Origin: Streptomyces armeniacus
GTDB taxonomy: Bacteria; Actinomycetota; Actinomycetes; Streptomycetales; Streptomycetaceae
Assembly: GCF_003355155.1 (NCBI RefSeq)
Contig: NZ_CP031320.1
Coordinates: 6,871,861 to 6,935,860, forward strand
Direction: 5' to 3'
DNA: 64,000 nucleotides
The notes below the pieces were generated by a model, which saw only the letters and a program-made list of their open reading frames with translations, had not been told where the DNA came from and did not search any database. The stretch's first letter is position 1, and every line of letters starts with the position of its first letter. The position numbers and the translations under genes were made by a program. Shown in pieces: positions 16,779 to 25,926 of this stretch.

Positions 16779-17921
16779 ATGACGGAGACGACGGTTGGCA
16801 TCGGAGGTGCCGCGGAGAGCACGGACATGGTGCTCAACATCGGCCCCCAGCACCCCTCCACCCACGGCGTACTGCGGCTGCGCCTCGTCCTGGACGGCGA
16901 GCGGATCACCTCCGCCGAGCCCGTGGTCGGCTACATGCACCGCGGCGCCGAGAAGCTCTTCGAGGCACGCGACTACCGGCAGATCATCGTCCTCGCCAAC
17001 CGGCACGACTGGCTGTCCGCGTTCTCCAACGAGCTGGGCGTCGTGCTGGCCGTCGAGCGGATGCTCGGCATGGAGGTGCCGGAGCGCGCCGTCTGGACCC
17101 GCACCCTTCTCGCGGAGCTGAACCGGGTCCTGAACCACATGATGTTCCTCGGCTCCTATCCCCTGGAGCTCGGCGGCATCACCCCCGTCTTCCACTCGTT
17201 CCGCGAGCGCGAGGAGCTCCAGAACGTGATGGAGGAAGTCTCCGGCGGCCGGATGCACTACATGTTCAACCGCGTCGGCGGCCTCAAGGAGGACCTGCCG
17301 GCCGGCTGGTACGGGCGGGCCCGCGAAGCCGTGGCCGCCGTACGCTCCCGAATGGACGTCTTCGACCGGCTGGTGCTGGGGAACGAGATCTTCCGCGGCC
17401 GTACGGAGGGCGTCGGCGTCCTCGCCCCCGAGACCGTGCACGCGTACGGAGTCAGCGGCCCCATCGCCCGCGCCTCCGGGGTGGACTTCGACCTGCGCCG
17501 CGACGAGCCGTATCTCGCGTACGGCGAACTGCGCGACACCCTCCGCGTCGTCACCCGCCAGGGCGGCGACTGCCTCGCCCGCTTCGAGGTGCTGCTGGGC
17601 CAGGCGCACAACTCCCTCGAACTGGCCGACGCCTGCCTCGACCGGCTCGCCGAGCTGCCCCCCGGGCCCGTCAACCAGCGGCTGCCCAAGGTGCTCAAGG
17701 CCCCCGAGGGCGCCACGTACGCCTGGACGGAGAACCCGCTCGGCCTCAACGGCTATTACCTCGTCTCCAAGGGCGAGAAGACCCCGCACCGGCTGAAGCT
17801 GCGCTCCGCCTCGTACAACAACATCCAGGCGCTCGTCGAACTGCTGCCGGGGACGCTGGTCGCGGACATGGTGGCGATCCTGGGGTCGTTCTTCTTCGTC
17901 GTGGGTGACATCGACAAGTGA
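16779..17921 (+). CDS. nuoD2: Orphan NADH-quinone oxidoreductase subunit D
   Basis: A 380-residue 49-kDa-type complex I subunit: [25 protein letters not shown], the quinone-site His/Tyr region [26 protein letters not shown] and the C-terminal [21 protein letters not shown]. The conserved end and length suggest an intact gene. No other nuo subunit lies beside it, so it is a stand-alone copy separate from any full complex I operon. Whether it joins complex I or another quinone-linked enzyme is unknown. It is divergent from the PH-domain genes and 139 bp upstream of the DUF2520 gene. The start at 16779 has no clear ribosome site, so it may be leaderless. Confidence 0.9.
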   Translation: MTETTVGIGGAAESTDMVLNIGPQHPSTHGVLRLRLVLDGERITSAEPVVGYMHRGAEKLFEARDYRQIIVLANRHDWLSAFSNELGVVLAVERMLGMEVPERAVWTRTLLAELNRVLNHMMFLGSYPLELGGITPVFHSFREREELQNVMEEVSGGRMHYMFNRVGGLKEDLPAGWYGRAREAVAAVRSRMDVFDRLVLGNEIFRGRTEGVGVLAPETVHAYGVSGPIARASGVDFDLRRDEPYLAYGELRDTLRVVTRQGGDCLARFEVLLGQAHNSLELADACLDRLAELPPGPVNQRLPKVLKAPEGATYAWTENPLGLNGYYLVSKGEKTPHRLKLRSASYNNIQALVELLPGTLVADMVAILGSFFFVVGDIDK

Positions 17922-18060
17922 GCCGGCGGGTACGGCGGGGCATGAGGCCGAGGGTGCGCGGCGGAGGGTGCGGGGCGGCGCTCACGTAGCATGGCCGGGC
18001 ATCGTCACATCGTCCGGTACCGCACGCGGACTGGAACGGAAGACGGAAGGTCAGCACTCC

Positions 18061-19146
18061 GTGAACGCACAGCAACCGCCCGACCCCGCGTACGGGCCTC
18101 TCTCCGGGCAGCCGTCCGGGCCTCCCTCCGGGGCTTCCGGGTTCTCCGGGCCCGATCCCCTGCCTGTACGGGCCGAGGACCGCCCCGCGCGGCTCAGCGT
18201 CGGCGTCGTCGGCACAGGCCGCGTCGGCCCCCCGCTGGCCGCCGCGCTGCGGCTCGCCGGGCACCGGCCGGTGGCCGCGTCCGGTGTCTCCGAGGCGTCC
18301 CGCTCCCGGGCCGCCGAGCTGCTGCCGGGCGTTCCGCTGGTCGAGCCCGCCGAGGTGCTGGCGCGCTGCGACCTCGTCCTGCTCACCGTCCCCGACGACG
18401 CGCTCCCCGGCCTGGCCGCCGGCCTCGCGGAGACCGGCTCCGTACGCCCGGGGCAGCTGCTCGTGCACACCTCCGGGCGGTACGGCACGGACGTGCTCGA
18501 ACCGGTGCTGCGCGCGGGCGGGCTGCCGCTGGCGCTGCATCCGGTGATGACGTTCACCGGTACGCCCGTCGACGTACAACGGCTCGCAGGCTGCTCCTTC
18601 GGCGTCACCGCGCCCGAGGAACTGCGGCTCGCGGCCGAGGCGCTGGTGATCGAGATGGGCGGCGAGCCCGAGTGGATCGCGGAGGAGGCGCGTCCGCTCT
18701 ACCACGCGGCGCTCGCACTCGGCGCGAACCACCTGGTCACGCTGGTCGCCCAGGCCATGGAACTGCTCCGGACCGCGGGCGTCGAGGCCCCCGACCGCAT
18801 GCTCGGGCCGCTGCTCGGCGCGGCCCTCGACAACGCCCTGCGCTCCGGCGACGCGGCCCTCACCGGACCCGTCGCCCGCGGCGACGCGGGCACGGTCGCC
18901 GCCCACGTCAGCGAGCTGCGCGAGCACGCGCCGCAGGCCGTCGCCGGGTACCTCGCGATGGCGCGTACGACGGCGGACCGCGCGCTGGCGCACGGGCTGC
19001 TCAAGCCGGAGCTGGCGGAGGACCTGCTGGACGTGCTGTCGGGACCGGCGGGGCCCGCGGGCTCCGGCGGGAGCGGCGGCACCGGCGGCTCTGGCGGGAC
19101 CGGCGGGCCCACGGGGCCCGGACCGGCGGGGGAGGACGGACGATGA
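18061..19146 (+). CDS. Rossmann-like/DUF2520 domain protein
   Basis: A 361-residue protein with an N-terminal NAD(P)-binding fold ([24 protein letters not shown], then [12 protein letters not shown]) and a C-terminal DUF2520 helical domain (LHPVMTFTG ... [22 protein letters not shown]). This two-domain type is commonly found upstream of panC. It resembles ketopantoate reductase or pyrroline-5-carboxylate reductase in fold, but its substrate is not established. The GTG at 18061 was chosen because GGAAGG lies upstream. The N-terminal 40 residues are Pro/Gly/Ser-rich, and the C-terminal tail is a Gly-Ser/Gly-Thr repeat. Its stop overlaps the panC start (ATGA), so it is probably the first gene of the cofactor operon. 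Confidence 0.85.
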   Translation: MNAQQPPDPAYGPLSGQPSGPPSGASGFSGPDPLPVRAEDRPARLSVGVVGTGRVGPPLAAALRLAGHRPVAASGVSEASRSRAAELLPGVPLVEPAEVLARCDLVLLTVPDDALPGLAAGLAETGSVRPGQLLVHTSGRYGTDVLEPVLRAGGLPLALHPVMTFTGTPVDVQRLAGCSFGVTAPEELRLAAEALVIEMGGEPEWIAEEARPLYHAALALGANHLVTLVAQAMELLRTAGVEAPDRMLGPLLGAALDNALRSGDAALTGPVARGDAGTVAAHVSELREHAPQAVAGYLAMARTTADRALAHGLLKPELAEDLLDVLSGPAGPAGSGGSGGTGGSGGTGGPTGPGPAGEDGR

Positions 19147-20108
19147 CGACCGCCGAGCGCCCGGGCGACGCGCGTACGGACGGTGGCGCGCGTACGGACC
19201 GTGTGGACCGTACGGCCGCCGCTGCCGCAGCGCCCCTCCGCCTCGCCCGCACAGCCGCGGAACTCCCGCCGCCGCCCGCGCGCACCGAGGGCGTACGGCG
19301 CGCCGTCGTGATGACGATGGGCGCCCTGCACGACGGCCACGCGGCCCTGATCCGCGCCGCCCGTTCACGGGTGGGCGCGGACGGTCAGGTGGTGGTGACG
19401 GTCTTCGTCAACCCGCTCCAGTTCGGCCCCGGCGAAGACCTCGACCGCTACCCGCGCACGCTCGACGCCGACCTCCGCGTCGCCGCCGAGGCGGGCGCGG
19501 GCACGGTCTTCGCGCCCGGGGGAGACGAGGTGTACCCCGGCGGCGAACCGCAGGTGCGCATCACTGCCGGGCCCATGGGCGAACGCCTGGAAGGCGCGCA
19601 CCGGCCCGGCCACTTTGACGGGATGCTCACCGTGGTCGCGAAACTGCTGCACCTGACGGCGCCCGACATCGCGTACTACGGGCAGAAGGACGCCCAGCAA
19701 CTCGCGCTCATCCGGCGGATGGTGCGCGACCTGAACTTCCCGACGGAGATCGTCGGCGTACCGACCGTCCGCGAACCGGACGGTCTGGCCCTCTCCAGCC
19801 GCAACCGCTACCTCGGCCCGGCCGAACGCCGTACGGCACTCGCCCTGTCCGGCGCCCTGTTCGCCGGCCGCGACGCGGCGGACGGCGGACCGGCGGCGGT
19901 CCGTACGGCGGCACTGCGGGTACTGGACGGGGCACGCGCCGGTACGCCGCCGCTGGCGCCGGACTATCTGGCGCTTGTCGACCCCGACGACTTCACGGAG
20001 GTTCCGGAGGACTTCGAGGGCGAAGCGGTCCTCGCGGTTGCGGCGCGCGTCGGTACGACGCGGCTGATCGACAACGCCCGCATCCCCCTAAGGGAAGGCC
20101 CGCGATGA
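19143..20108 (+). CDS. panC: Pantoate--beta-alanine ligase (pantothenate synthetase)
   Basis: Condenses pantoate and beta-alanine with ATP to make pantothenate. The 321-residue product has [19 protein letters not shown] (the HIGH-type nucleotidyl motif), [23 protein letters not shown], the pantoate/ATP segment [36 protein letters not shown] and [11 protein letters not shown] (KMSKS-like). The first 40 residues are an Ala/Arg/Thr tail rich in RTD and RTG, not seen in most homologues. The ATG overlaps the preceding stop. The gene is followed by a hairpin-rich spacer and then nadB. Confidence 0.95.
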   Translation: MTTAERPGDARTDGGARTDRVDRTAAAAAAPLRLARTAAELPPPPARTEGVRRAVVMTMGALHDGHAALIRAARSRVGADGQVVVTVFVNPLQFGPGEDLDRYPRTLDADLRVAAEAGAGTVFAPGGDEVYPGGEPQVRITAGPMGERLEGAHRPGHFDGMLTVVAKLLHLTAPDIAYYGQKDAQQLALIRRMVRDLNFPTEIVGVPTVREPDGLALSSRNRYLGPAERRTALALSGALFAGRDAADGGPAAVRTAALRVLDGARAGTPPLAPDYLALVDPDDFTEVPEDFEGEAVLAVAARVGTTRLIDNARIPLREGPR

Positions 20109-20334
20109 CCCCGCCCTCCACCCGTTCCTCTGCACCGCACCGCCGCGGCTCGGCGGCGCCGACCGGCCGCTTCTCTCCGCCGCGACGGCGAGTGGCCGAG
20201 CGTCGCTGTTCGGCGGTGCCGAACGGGCCGGTGGTGACCGCCGGTTGCGTGCGTGGTGGTTGCGCGCCGTTGCGGCGCAACAGGTCGTCGCCGTCGCGGT
20301 GCGCGACGGCGCACCGCGACGGCGGAGGTGCCGT
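20109..20334 (+). promoter_or_regulatory. Hairpin-rich spacer between panC and nadB
   Basis: The 226 bp between panC and nadB hold a chain of inverted repeats: CCGCCG (20140-20145) with CGGCGG (20151-20156), TTCGGC/GCCGAA near 20210, GCGCCG-TTG-CGGCGC near 20270, and a perfect 13-bp stem CCGTCGCGGTGCG (20291-20303) with 20310-20322, ending just before the nadB ribosome site GGAGG. A 77-codon frame (20105-20338) overlaps both neighbours by ATGA but encodes an Arg/Ser/Pro-rich sequence like nothing I know. The region is either a structured RNA controlling nadB or an inserted palindromic repeat. Confidence 0.45.
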
Positions 20335-22269
20335 ATGACCGGGCACGGGCCCGGCACAAAGCCCGGCACAAAGCTCCCCGCGCCCCCGCCCGGCTGGATC
20401 ATCGACGCGGACGTCGTCGTCGTCGGTTCCGGCGTTGCCGGGCTCACCGCCGCCCTCCGCTGCGCGGCGGCGGGCAGTCGTACGGTCGTCGTCACCAAGG
20501 CGCGTCTGGACGATGGTTCGACCCGCTGGGCTCAGGGCGGCATCGCCGCCGCGCTCGGTGAGGGCGACACCCCCGAACAGCACCTGGACGACACCCTGGT
20601 GGCCGGGGCGGGCCTGTGCGACGAGATGGCCGTACGCACGCTCGTCACGGAGGGACCGGACGCCGTACGGCGGCTGATCGCGAGCGGAGCGCAGTTCGAC
20701 GTGTCCCGTACGGGCGGCATCGCGCTGACCCGTGAGGGCGGTCACCACCGGAGCCGGATAGCGCACGCGGGCGGCGACGCGACGGGCGCGGAGATCTCCC
20801 GGGCGCTCGTGCAGGCCGTACGCACCCACGCGCCCGCCGCACCCGCGCCCGCCGCACCCGACGCAACCGGCGCACCCGCAACCGGCCTCCCCCAGGGCAG
20901 CATCCGCACGGTCGAGAACGCGCTCGTCCTCGACCTCCTCACGTCCCCCGACGACGGCCGTACCACCGGCGTCACCCTGCACGTCATGGGCGAGGGCCAG
21001 CACGACGGCGTCGGTGCCGTGCACGCGCCCGCCGTGGTGCTCGCGACCGGCGGCATGGGGCAGGTGTTCTCCGCGACGACGAACCCGGCCGTGTCCACCG
21101 GTGACGGCGTGGCGCTCGCGCTGCGCGCGGGGGCTGAGGTGAGCGACCTGGAGTTCGTGCAGTTCCATCCGACGGTGCTGTATCTCGGCCGGGAGGCGGA
21201 GGGGCAGCAGCCGCTCATTTCGGAGGCCGTACGGGGAGAGGGCGCGTACCTCGTCGACGCCGACGGCGAGCGCTTCATGCTCGGCCGCCACGAACTCGCC
21301 GAGCTGGCACCGCGCGACATCGTCGCCAAGGGGATAATGCGGCGGATGCGCGAGCGCGGCGCCGAGCACATGTACCTGGACGCCCGCCACTTCGGTGCCG
21401 AGATGTGGGAGCACCGCTTCCCGACGATCCTGGCCGCGTGCCGTGCGCACGGCATCGACCCGGTCACCGAGCCGATCCCGGTGGCGCCGGCCGCGCACTA
21501 CGCGTCGGGCGGCGTCCGTACGGATCTGCGCGGCCGTACGACGGTCCCGGGCCTGTACGCGTGCGGCGAGGCGGCCTGCACGGGGGTGCACGGCGCGAAC
21601 CGGCTCGCCTCCAACTCCCTTCTGGAGGGCCTGGTCTTCGCCGAACGCATCGCGCAGGACATCGCGCAGGGCATCGCCCAGGACAGCACCCACGGCGACG
21701 CCCACGAACCCACGCTGCCCGCCACCGAATCCGCGGCCGCGCCCGCCCTCACCACACCGCTCCTCCCCGCCTCCGCCCGTACGGCGATCCAGCGGATCAT
21801 GACGGAGGGCGCGGGCGTGCTGCGTTCCGGTACGAGCCTCACCCGGGCCGCCGCCCAGCTGGCCGCGCTCAGCGCGGACACCGAGCACAAGCCCGCCGAA
21901 CCCGGCGTGGACACCTGGGAGACGGCCAACCTGCACCTCGTCGCGCGCGTACTGGTCGCGGCCGCGCTGCGCCGTACGGAGACGCGCGGCTGCCACTGGC
22001 GCGAGGACCATCCGGAGCGCGACGACGCCGTATGGCGCCGCCATCTCACGGTCTCCCTGCGCCCGGACGCGCGGAGCTCTACGCTCGACACCCTCGACGT
22101 CCGTACGACCGACGCGACCGCCTTCCCGCCCGTCGAACCGTCCAGGGGCGGCCCCGCGACCGAGGCGTCCACGAACGCCTCGCCCTCGAACGCCCCGTCC
22201 ACGCACGACCCGCCCACGAACCCCGCGCCGCCCGGAAGCCAGGCCGCCGCCACCGAGGAGAACCCGTGA
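20335..22269 (+). CDS. nadB: L-aspartate oxidase
   Basis: The FAD enzyme that oxidises L-aspartate to iminoaspartate, first step of de novo NAD synthesis. It has 644 residues against about 540 usual. VVVVGSGVAGLTAALRCAAAG is the FAD motif and STRWAQGGIAAAL the substrate-side loop. EGGHHRSRIAHAGGDATG carries the catalytic Arg/His region, EFVQFHPTVL follows, and ASGGVRTDLRGRTTVPGLYACGEAACTGVHGANRLASNSLLEGLVF is the family signature. An Ala/Pro-rich insertion (about residues 162-182) and a Pro/Ser/Thr-rich C-terminal tail account for the extra length. GGAGG precedes the ATG. nadA is not in the window. Confidence 0.95.
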   Translation: MTGHGPGTKPGTKLPAPPPGWIIDADVVVVGSGVAGLTAALRCAAAGSRTVVVTKARLDDGSTRWAQGGIAAALGEGDTPEQHLDDTLVAGAGLCDEMAVRTLVTEGPDAVRRLIASGAQFDVSRTGGIALTREGGHHRSRIAHAGGDATGAEISRALVQAVRTHAPAAPAPAAPDATGAPATGLPQGSIRTVENALVLDLLTSPDDGRTTGVTLHVMGEGQHDGVGAVHAPAVVLATGGMGQVFSATTNPAVSTGDGVALALRAGAEVSDLEFVQFHPTVLYLGREAEGQQPLISEAVRGEGAYLVDADGERFMLGRHELAELAPRDIVAKGIMRRMRERGAEHMYLDARHFGAEMWEHRFPTILAACRAHGIDPVTEPIPVAPAAHYASGGVRTDLRGRTTVPGLYACGEAACTGVHGANRLASNSLLEGLVFAERIAQDIAQGIAQDSTHGDAHEPTLPATESAAAPALTTPLLPASARTAIQRIMTEGAGVLRSGTSLTRAAAQLAALSADTEHKPAEPGVDTWETANLHLVARVLVAAALRRTETRGCHWREDHPERDDAVWRRHLTVSLRPDARSSTLDTLDVRTTDATAFPPVEPSRGGPATEASTNASPSNAPSTHDPPTNPAPPGSQAAATEENP

Positions 22270-23369
22270 CCAGCCCCACCTCCGACGAAGAGCGCCGTCC
22301 GCAGCCGGTGGATGTGCCGCTGCTGCAGATCGGCGGTTCGCCCGCCGAAGCCGCCCCGGGGGGCGGGGGCTGCGGAGACGGATGCGGTTGTGCCGCCGGG
22401 GCGGACGAGCCGTACGGCGCTGGCGGCCGCGACTACGGCCTGGACCCCCTCGACTGCGGCCTCGACCCGGCGCTCGCGCGCCTCATCCAGGACGCGGGGC
22501 TGGATCCCGTACAGGTCGAGGACGTCGCGCACCTCGCCATCGAGGAGGACCTGGACCACGGCGTGGATGTCACGACCGTGGCGACCGTCCCCGAGAACGC
22601 CATCGCCACCGGCGACTTCACGGCCCGCGAGGCGGGTACGGTCGCGGGCCTGCGCATCGCGGAGGCGGTGCTGTCGGTGGTGTGCACGGACGAGTTCGAG
22701 GTGGAGCGGCACGCCGAGGACGGCGAGCGGGTGGAGCCGGGGCAGCGGCTGCTGACCGTACGGGCCCGCACCCGCGACCTGCTCACCGGCGAGCGCAGCG
22801 CGCTCAACCTGCTGTGCCGCCTGTCCGGCATCGCCACCGCGACCCGCGCCTGGTCGGACGCGCTGGAGGGGACGCGTACGCGCGTGCGTGACACCCGTAA
22901 GACGACGCCGGGGCTGCGCGCCCTGGAGAAGTACGCGGTCCGCTGCGGCGGCGGCGTCAACCACCGCTTCGCGCTGTCCGACGCGGCGCTGATCAAGGAC
23001 AACCACGTGATCGCGGCGGGCGGCGTCGCCGAGGCGTTCAAGCAAGTGCGGGACGCCGTACGGGAGTTCGGCGGCACGGACATCCCGATCGAGGTGGAGG
23101 TCGACCGGCTGGACCAGATCGAGCCGGTCCTCGCCGAGGGAGCGGACCTGCTGCTGCTGGACAACTTCACGCCGGAGCAGACCGCCGAGGCCGTGGCGCT
23201 CGTCGCGGGCCGGGCGCGTCTCGAGTCGTCGGGCCGCCTCGCGCTCGAGTCGGCCCGTACGTACGCGGACACCGGCGTCGACTATCTCGCCGTCGGGGCG
23301 CTGACGCACTCGGCGCCGATCCTCGATATCGGCCTCGACCTGCGCGACGAGGCGCAGGAGGTCGGCTGA
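22266..23369 (+). CDS. nadC: Nicotinate-nucleotide pyrophosphorylase (carboxylating)
   Basis: Quinolinate phosphoribosyltransferase, giving nicotinate mononucleotide in de novo NAD synthesis. The GTG start overlaps the nadB stop (GTGA). At 367 residues it is longer than the usual 280-300 because of an N-terminal extension of about 60 residues containing the Cys-rich motif CGDGCGC. The catalytic core follows: HLAIEEDLDHGVDVTT, RSALNLLCRLSGIATATR, VRDTRKTTPGLRALEKYAVRCGGGVNHR (quinolinate and PRPP site), LIKDNHV and LLLLDNFTPEQ. The Cys cluster could bind metal. I recall similar short Cys motifs in other streptomycete NadC proteins but cannot verify this here. Confidence 0.95.
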   Translation: MTSPTSDEERRPQPVDVPLLQIGGSPAEAAPGGGGCGDGCGCAAGADEPYGAGGRDYGLDPLDCGLDPALARLIQDAGLDPVQVEDVAHLAIEEDLDHGVDVTTVATVPENAIATGDFTAREAGTVAGLRIAEAVLSVVCTDEFEVERHAEDGERVEPGQRLLTVRARTRDLLTGERSALNLLCRLSGIATATRAWSDALEGTRTRVRDTRKTTPGLRALEKYAVRCGGGVNHRFALSDAALIKDNHVIAAGGVAEAFKQVRDAVREFGGTDIPIEVEVDRLDQIEPVLAEGADLLLLDNFTPEQTAEAVALVAGRARLESSGRLALESARTYADTGVDYLAVGALTHSAPILDIGLDLRDEAQEVG

Positions 23370-23371
23370 GC

Positions 23372-24169
23372 ATGCTGCTGACCATCGACGTCGGGAACAC
23401 CCACACCGTCCTCGGCCTGTTCGACGGCGAGGAGATCGTCGAGCACTGGCGGATCTCCACCGACGCCCGCCGTACGGCCGACGAACTCGCCGTGCTCCTC
23501 CAGGGCCTGATGGGCATGCACCCCCTCCTCGGCGAGGAGCTGGGGGACAACATCGAGGGCATCGCGATCTGTTCGACGGTGCCGTCCGTCCTGCACGAGC
23601 TGCGCGAGGTCACCCGCCGGTACTACGGCGACATTCCCGCCGTCCTCGTCGAGCCCGGCGTGAAGACGGGCGTGCCGGTCCTCATGGACAACCCGAAGGA
23701 GGTCGGCGCCGACCGGGTCATCAACGCGCTCGCGGCCGTCGAGCTGTACGGCGGCCCCTGCGTCGTCGTCGACTTCGGCACGGCGACCACGTTCGACGCG
23801 GTGTCCGTACGCGGCGAGTACGTGGGCGGCGTCATCGCGCCCGGCATCGAGATCTCCGTCGAGGCGCTGGGCGTGAAGGGCGCGCAGCTCCGCAAGATCG
23901 AACTGGCCCGGCCGCGCAGCGTGATCGGCAAGAACACCGTCGAGGCGATGCAGTCCGGCATCCTCTACGGCTTCGCCGGGCAGGTCGACGGAGTCGTACG
24001 GCGGATCTCCCGGGAGCTGGCCGACGAGCCCGAGGACGTCACGGTCATCGCCACGGGCGGGCTGGCCCCGATGGTGCTCGGGGAGGCGTCGGTCATCGAC
24101 GAGCACGAGCCCTGGCTGACCCTGATCGGCCTGCGCCTCGTCTACGAGCGGAACGTGTCGCGGGCCTGA
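23372..24169 (+). CDS. coaX: Type III pantothenate kinase
   Basis: Phosphorylates pantothenate, first step of CoA synthesis. The 265-residue protein has the ASKHA-fold motifs of CoaX: MLLTIDVGNTHTVLGLFDG (phosphate 1, catalytic Asp6), VGADRVINALAA, VVVDFGTATTFDAVS (phosphate 2, Asp) and GGVIAPGIEISVEAL. It begins 2 bp after nadC, the last gene of the DUF2520-panC-nadB-nadC-coaX run, which thus joins pantothenate/CoA and NAD synthesis. Type III enzymes need a monovalent cation and are not feedback-inhibited by CoA. Confidence 0.95.
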   Translation: MLLTIDVGNTHTVLGLFDGEEIVEHWRISTDARRTADELAVLLQGLMGMHPLLGEELGDNIEGIAICSTVPSVLHELREVTRRYYGDIPAVLVEPGVKTGVPVLMDNPKEVGADRVINALAAVELYGGPCVVVDFGTATTFDAVSVRGEYVGGVIAPGIEISVEALGVKGAQLRKIELARPRSVIGKNTVEAMQSGILYGFAGQVDGVVRRISRELADEPEDVTVIATGGLAPMVLGEASVIDEHEPWLTLIGLRLVYERNVSRA

Positions 24170-24276
24170 GCACGCGCGGCGTACGACCGGTGCGGCGGCC
24201 CGTGTCGGGGGCGCGGCCTGAACACGCCAAATCGGGGATAAGACGATTTAGTCGGCAAGACACCTAAAATCACCCC

Positions 24277-25185
24277 ATGCCCACGCCATACGGATCCCGA
24301 GGCGGCATGGCCTTCAGCGCGGAAGAGCTGCGTGTGCTCCGAGGCGCTCTCGCCGTCGCCCTTCAGCCCGCCGCGGTCCCCGCCTCCGCCGCCGAGTCCG
24401 GAGAGTACCTCCGGCTCGCCGAGGCACTAGACGAAGCCGTACGGGAAGGGAGCAGACTCCGCTCGTTCCTGCTCGCCGACCTCGCCCGCTACCGTGCCGC
24501 GCTGCCCGGTTCCGCCGCGGGCTACCTCGAACAGCTCGAGGACGCGCTCGCCGCGGGCTACCTGCCGCGCCCCGACGACCTCGCCGCGCTCCGGCTGCTC
24601 TGCGCCGAGCCGGCCGCCGAGCGCGAGGGCACGCGCCGTACGGAACTGCTTCACCGCAGCGAGCGCCTGGCCGAACAGGCCGTACGGGCGCGGCTGCTGG
24701 TGCTCCCCGGGGGCCGCTCGGCGGCGCCGGAGCCGCCGTACGGGCCCGTGAGCGCCGCGGCGCCCGGCGACGCGCGGGAGGCCGCTGACGGGCCGCAGCC
24801 GTTGTCCGCGTCCATGGGTGGGCCCGCGTCCGAGTCGCCGGGCAAGAGCCCGGACAAGGACCCCGGCAAGGCCCCGGACAAGGCCCCCGCGAAGGAGCCG
24901 GGCGAGAGCCCGTCGTCGCCGCGGCCGGAGCCGCAGCCTTCGCGCCCGGTGCCGACGCCCGCCGAGGTGTTCCCGCCGCGCCGCCGCCGTCCGCAGGAGC
25001 CGGGCGACGAGCCCGCGGAGGACCCGTCGCAGGACCTCTGCCCGGAACAGGGCGGGGAATTGGGCCCGGAATTGGGCACTGAATGGGAGAGCCTGAGTCC
25101 GGGCCTGAGTCCGGAAGTCTGCCCGGACTGCACGGACCCGGAGACCCCCGTCACTGGCCCGCCCCGCGAGGCGCTCCCCGCATGA
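24277..25185 (+). CDS. Conserved streptomycete hypothetical protein
   Basis: A 302-residue protein with an apparently structured N-terminal part (about residues 10-150): FSAEELRVLRGALAVALQP, EALDEAVREGSRLRSFLLADLARYRAALPGSAAGYLEQLEDALAAGYLPRPDDLAALRLL, probably all helical. The rest is a Pro/Glu/Lys/Ser-rich disordered region containing KSPDKDPGKAPDKAPAKEPG. I do not recognise a function. The start was chosen at the ATG at 24277; an internal ATG (MAFSAEEL) at 24307 is nearly as good. It follows an AT-rich promoter-like stretch and ends in a strong terminator, so it is probably a single-gene unit. Confidence 0.75.
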   Translation: MPTPYGSRGGMAFSAEELRVLRGALAVALQPAAVPASAAESGEYLRLAEALDEAVREGSRLRSFLLADLARYRAALPGSAAGYLEQLEDALAAGYLPRPDDLAALRLLCAEPAAEREGTRRTELLHRSERLAEQAVRARLLVLPGGRSAAPEPPYGPVSAAAPGDAREAADGPQPLSASMGGPASESPGKSPDKDPGKAPDKAPAKEPGESPSSPRPEPQPSRPVPTPAEVFPPRRRRPQEPGDEPAEDPSQDLCPEQGGELGPELGTEWESLSPGLSPEVCPDCTDPETPVTGPPREALPA

Positions 25186-25190
25186 CACGC

Positions 25191-25237
25191 GCGCGGCGCC
25201 TTCCGTACGGCACTCTCCCGTACGGAAGGCGCCGCGC
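25191..25237. terminator. Perfect 19-bp stem terminator
   Basis: The 19-nt arm 25191-25209, ending CTTCCGTACG, is perfectly complementary to 25219-25237, with a 9-nt loop. It begins a few bases after the stop of the preceding gene. No U tract follows. It separates that gene from the small membrane protein gene. Confidence 0.8.
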
Positions 25238-25347
25238 CCGTACGCACACTCCCGTACGGGCGTGCCGCGCGGTGGCCTGCCGACGGCCGTACGGGGACGC
25301 GGCGTTACCCTGAGTGGAGTCCGCGTTGCCCGAGGAGGCCCGACACC

Positions 25348-25497
25348 ATGGATTACGTCGCAGCTCTGACCCCGCCTGTCGTGATGGCGATCGCCTTCAC
25401 CGCACTGGTCGTGACCATCGTGAAGAGCCAGGGTGGCGCGAACAAGACCAAGGAGGATGCCATCGTGGACGCGGCCGCGCGGAAGACGGACGGCTGA
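25348..25497 (+). CDS. Small single-pass membrane protein (49 aa)
   Basis: An ATG preceded by GAGGAGG opens a 49-residue frame: MDYVAALTPPVVMAIAFTAL and so on, with one hydrophobic segment (about residues 9-25), then a charged tail GANKTKEDAIVDAAARKTDG. Length, strong ribosome site and membrane-plus-charged-tail pattern support a real gene. I believe similar small proteins occur next to BlaI-type regulators in streptomycetes, but the function is unknown. It lies 30 bp upstream of the BlaI-like gene on the same strand. Confidence 0.75.
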   Translation: MDYVAALTPPVVMAIAFTALVVTIVKSQGGANKTKEDAIVDAAARKTDG

Positions 25498-25527
25498 ATT
25501 CGCGACATCTCCGCCTATTATTCTCCT

Positions 25528-25917
25528 GTGCCTCGGCCATTGGGAGAGTTGGAAGACGCCGTCATGACGCGGGTATGGCAGTGGAACCGCCCCGTCACCG
25601 TGCGAGAAGTCCTCGAAGACCTGCAACGGGAACGGACCATCGCCTACACGACGGTGATGACCGTAATGGACAACCTTCATCAGAAGGGCTGGGTCCGGCG
25701 CGAACAAGAGGGCCGCGCCTATCGATATGCCGCGGTCTCCACCCGGGCCGCCTACTCCGCCGCTCTCATGCACGAGGCGTGGTCGGCCAGTGACAACCTC
25801 GCGGCCGCGCTCGTGGACTTCTTCGGCATGATGTCCCCGGAAGAAGGGGAAGCCCTCCGCGACGCTCTCCGAGTCGTACAGGTGAGCGGTGTGCGCCCCG
25901 ATGTCCCGGAGCGATAG
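25528..25917 (+). CDS. BlaI/MecI-family transcriptional regulator
   Basis: A 129-residue winged-helix repressor: RPLGELEDAVMTRVWQWNRPVTVREVLEDL, then TIAYTTVMTVMDNLHQKGWVRREQEGRAYRY (recognition helix and wing), followed by a dimerisation helix pair. Members repress beta-lactamase, copper or respiratory genes, and many actinobacterial ones respond to redox or copper. The GTG start lies a few bases after CTATTATTC, so a leaderless transcript is likely. No M56 BlaR-type sensor protease is adjacent, so its signal is unknown. Confidence 0.9.
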   Translation: MPRPLGELEDAVMTRVWQWNRPVTVREVLEDLQRERTIAYTTVMTVMDNLHQKGWVRREQEGRAYRYAAVSTRAAYSAALMHEAWSASDNLAAALVDFFGMMSPEEGEALRDALRVVQVSGVRPDVPER

Positions 25918-25926
25918 CGTCGCCGC

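Noticed and set aside
24170..24276. Possible tRNA or riboswitch downstream of coaX
   Set aside because: No cloverleaf or known aptamer core could be drawn; the A/T-rich end is better read as the promoter of the next gene.
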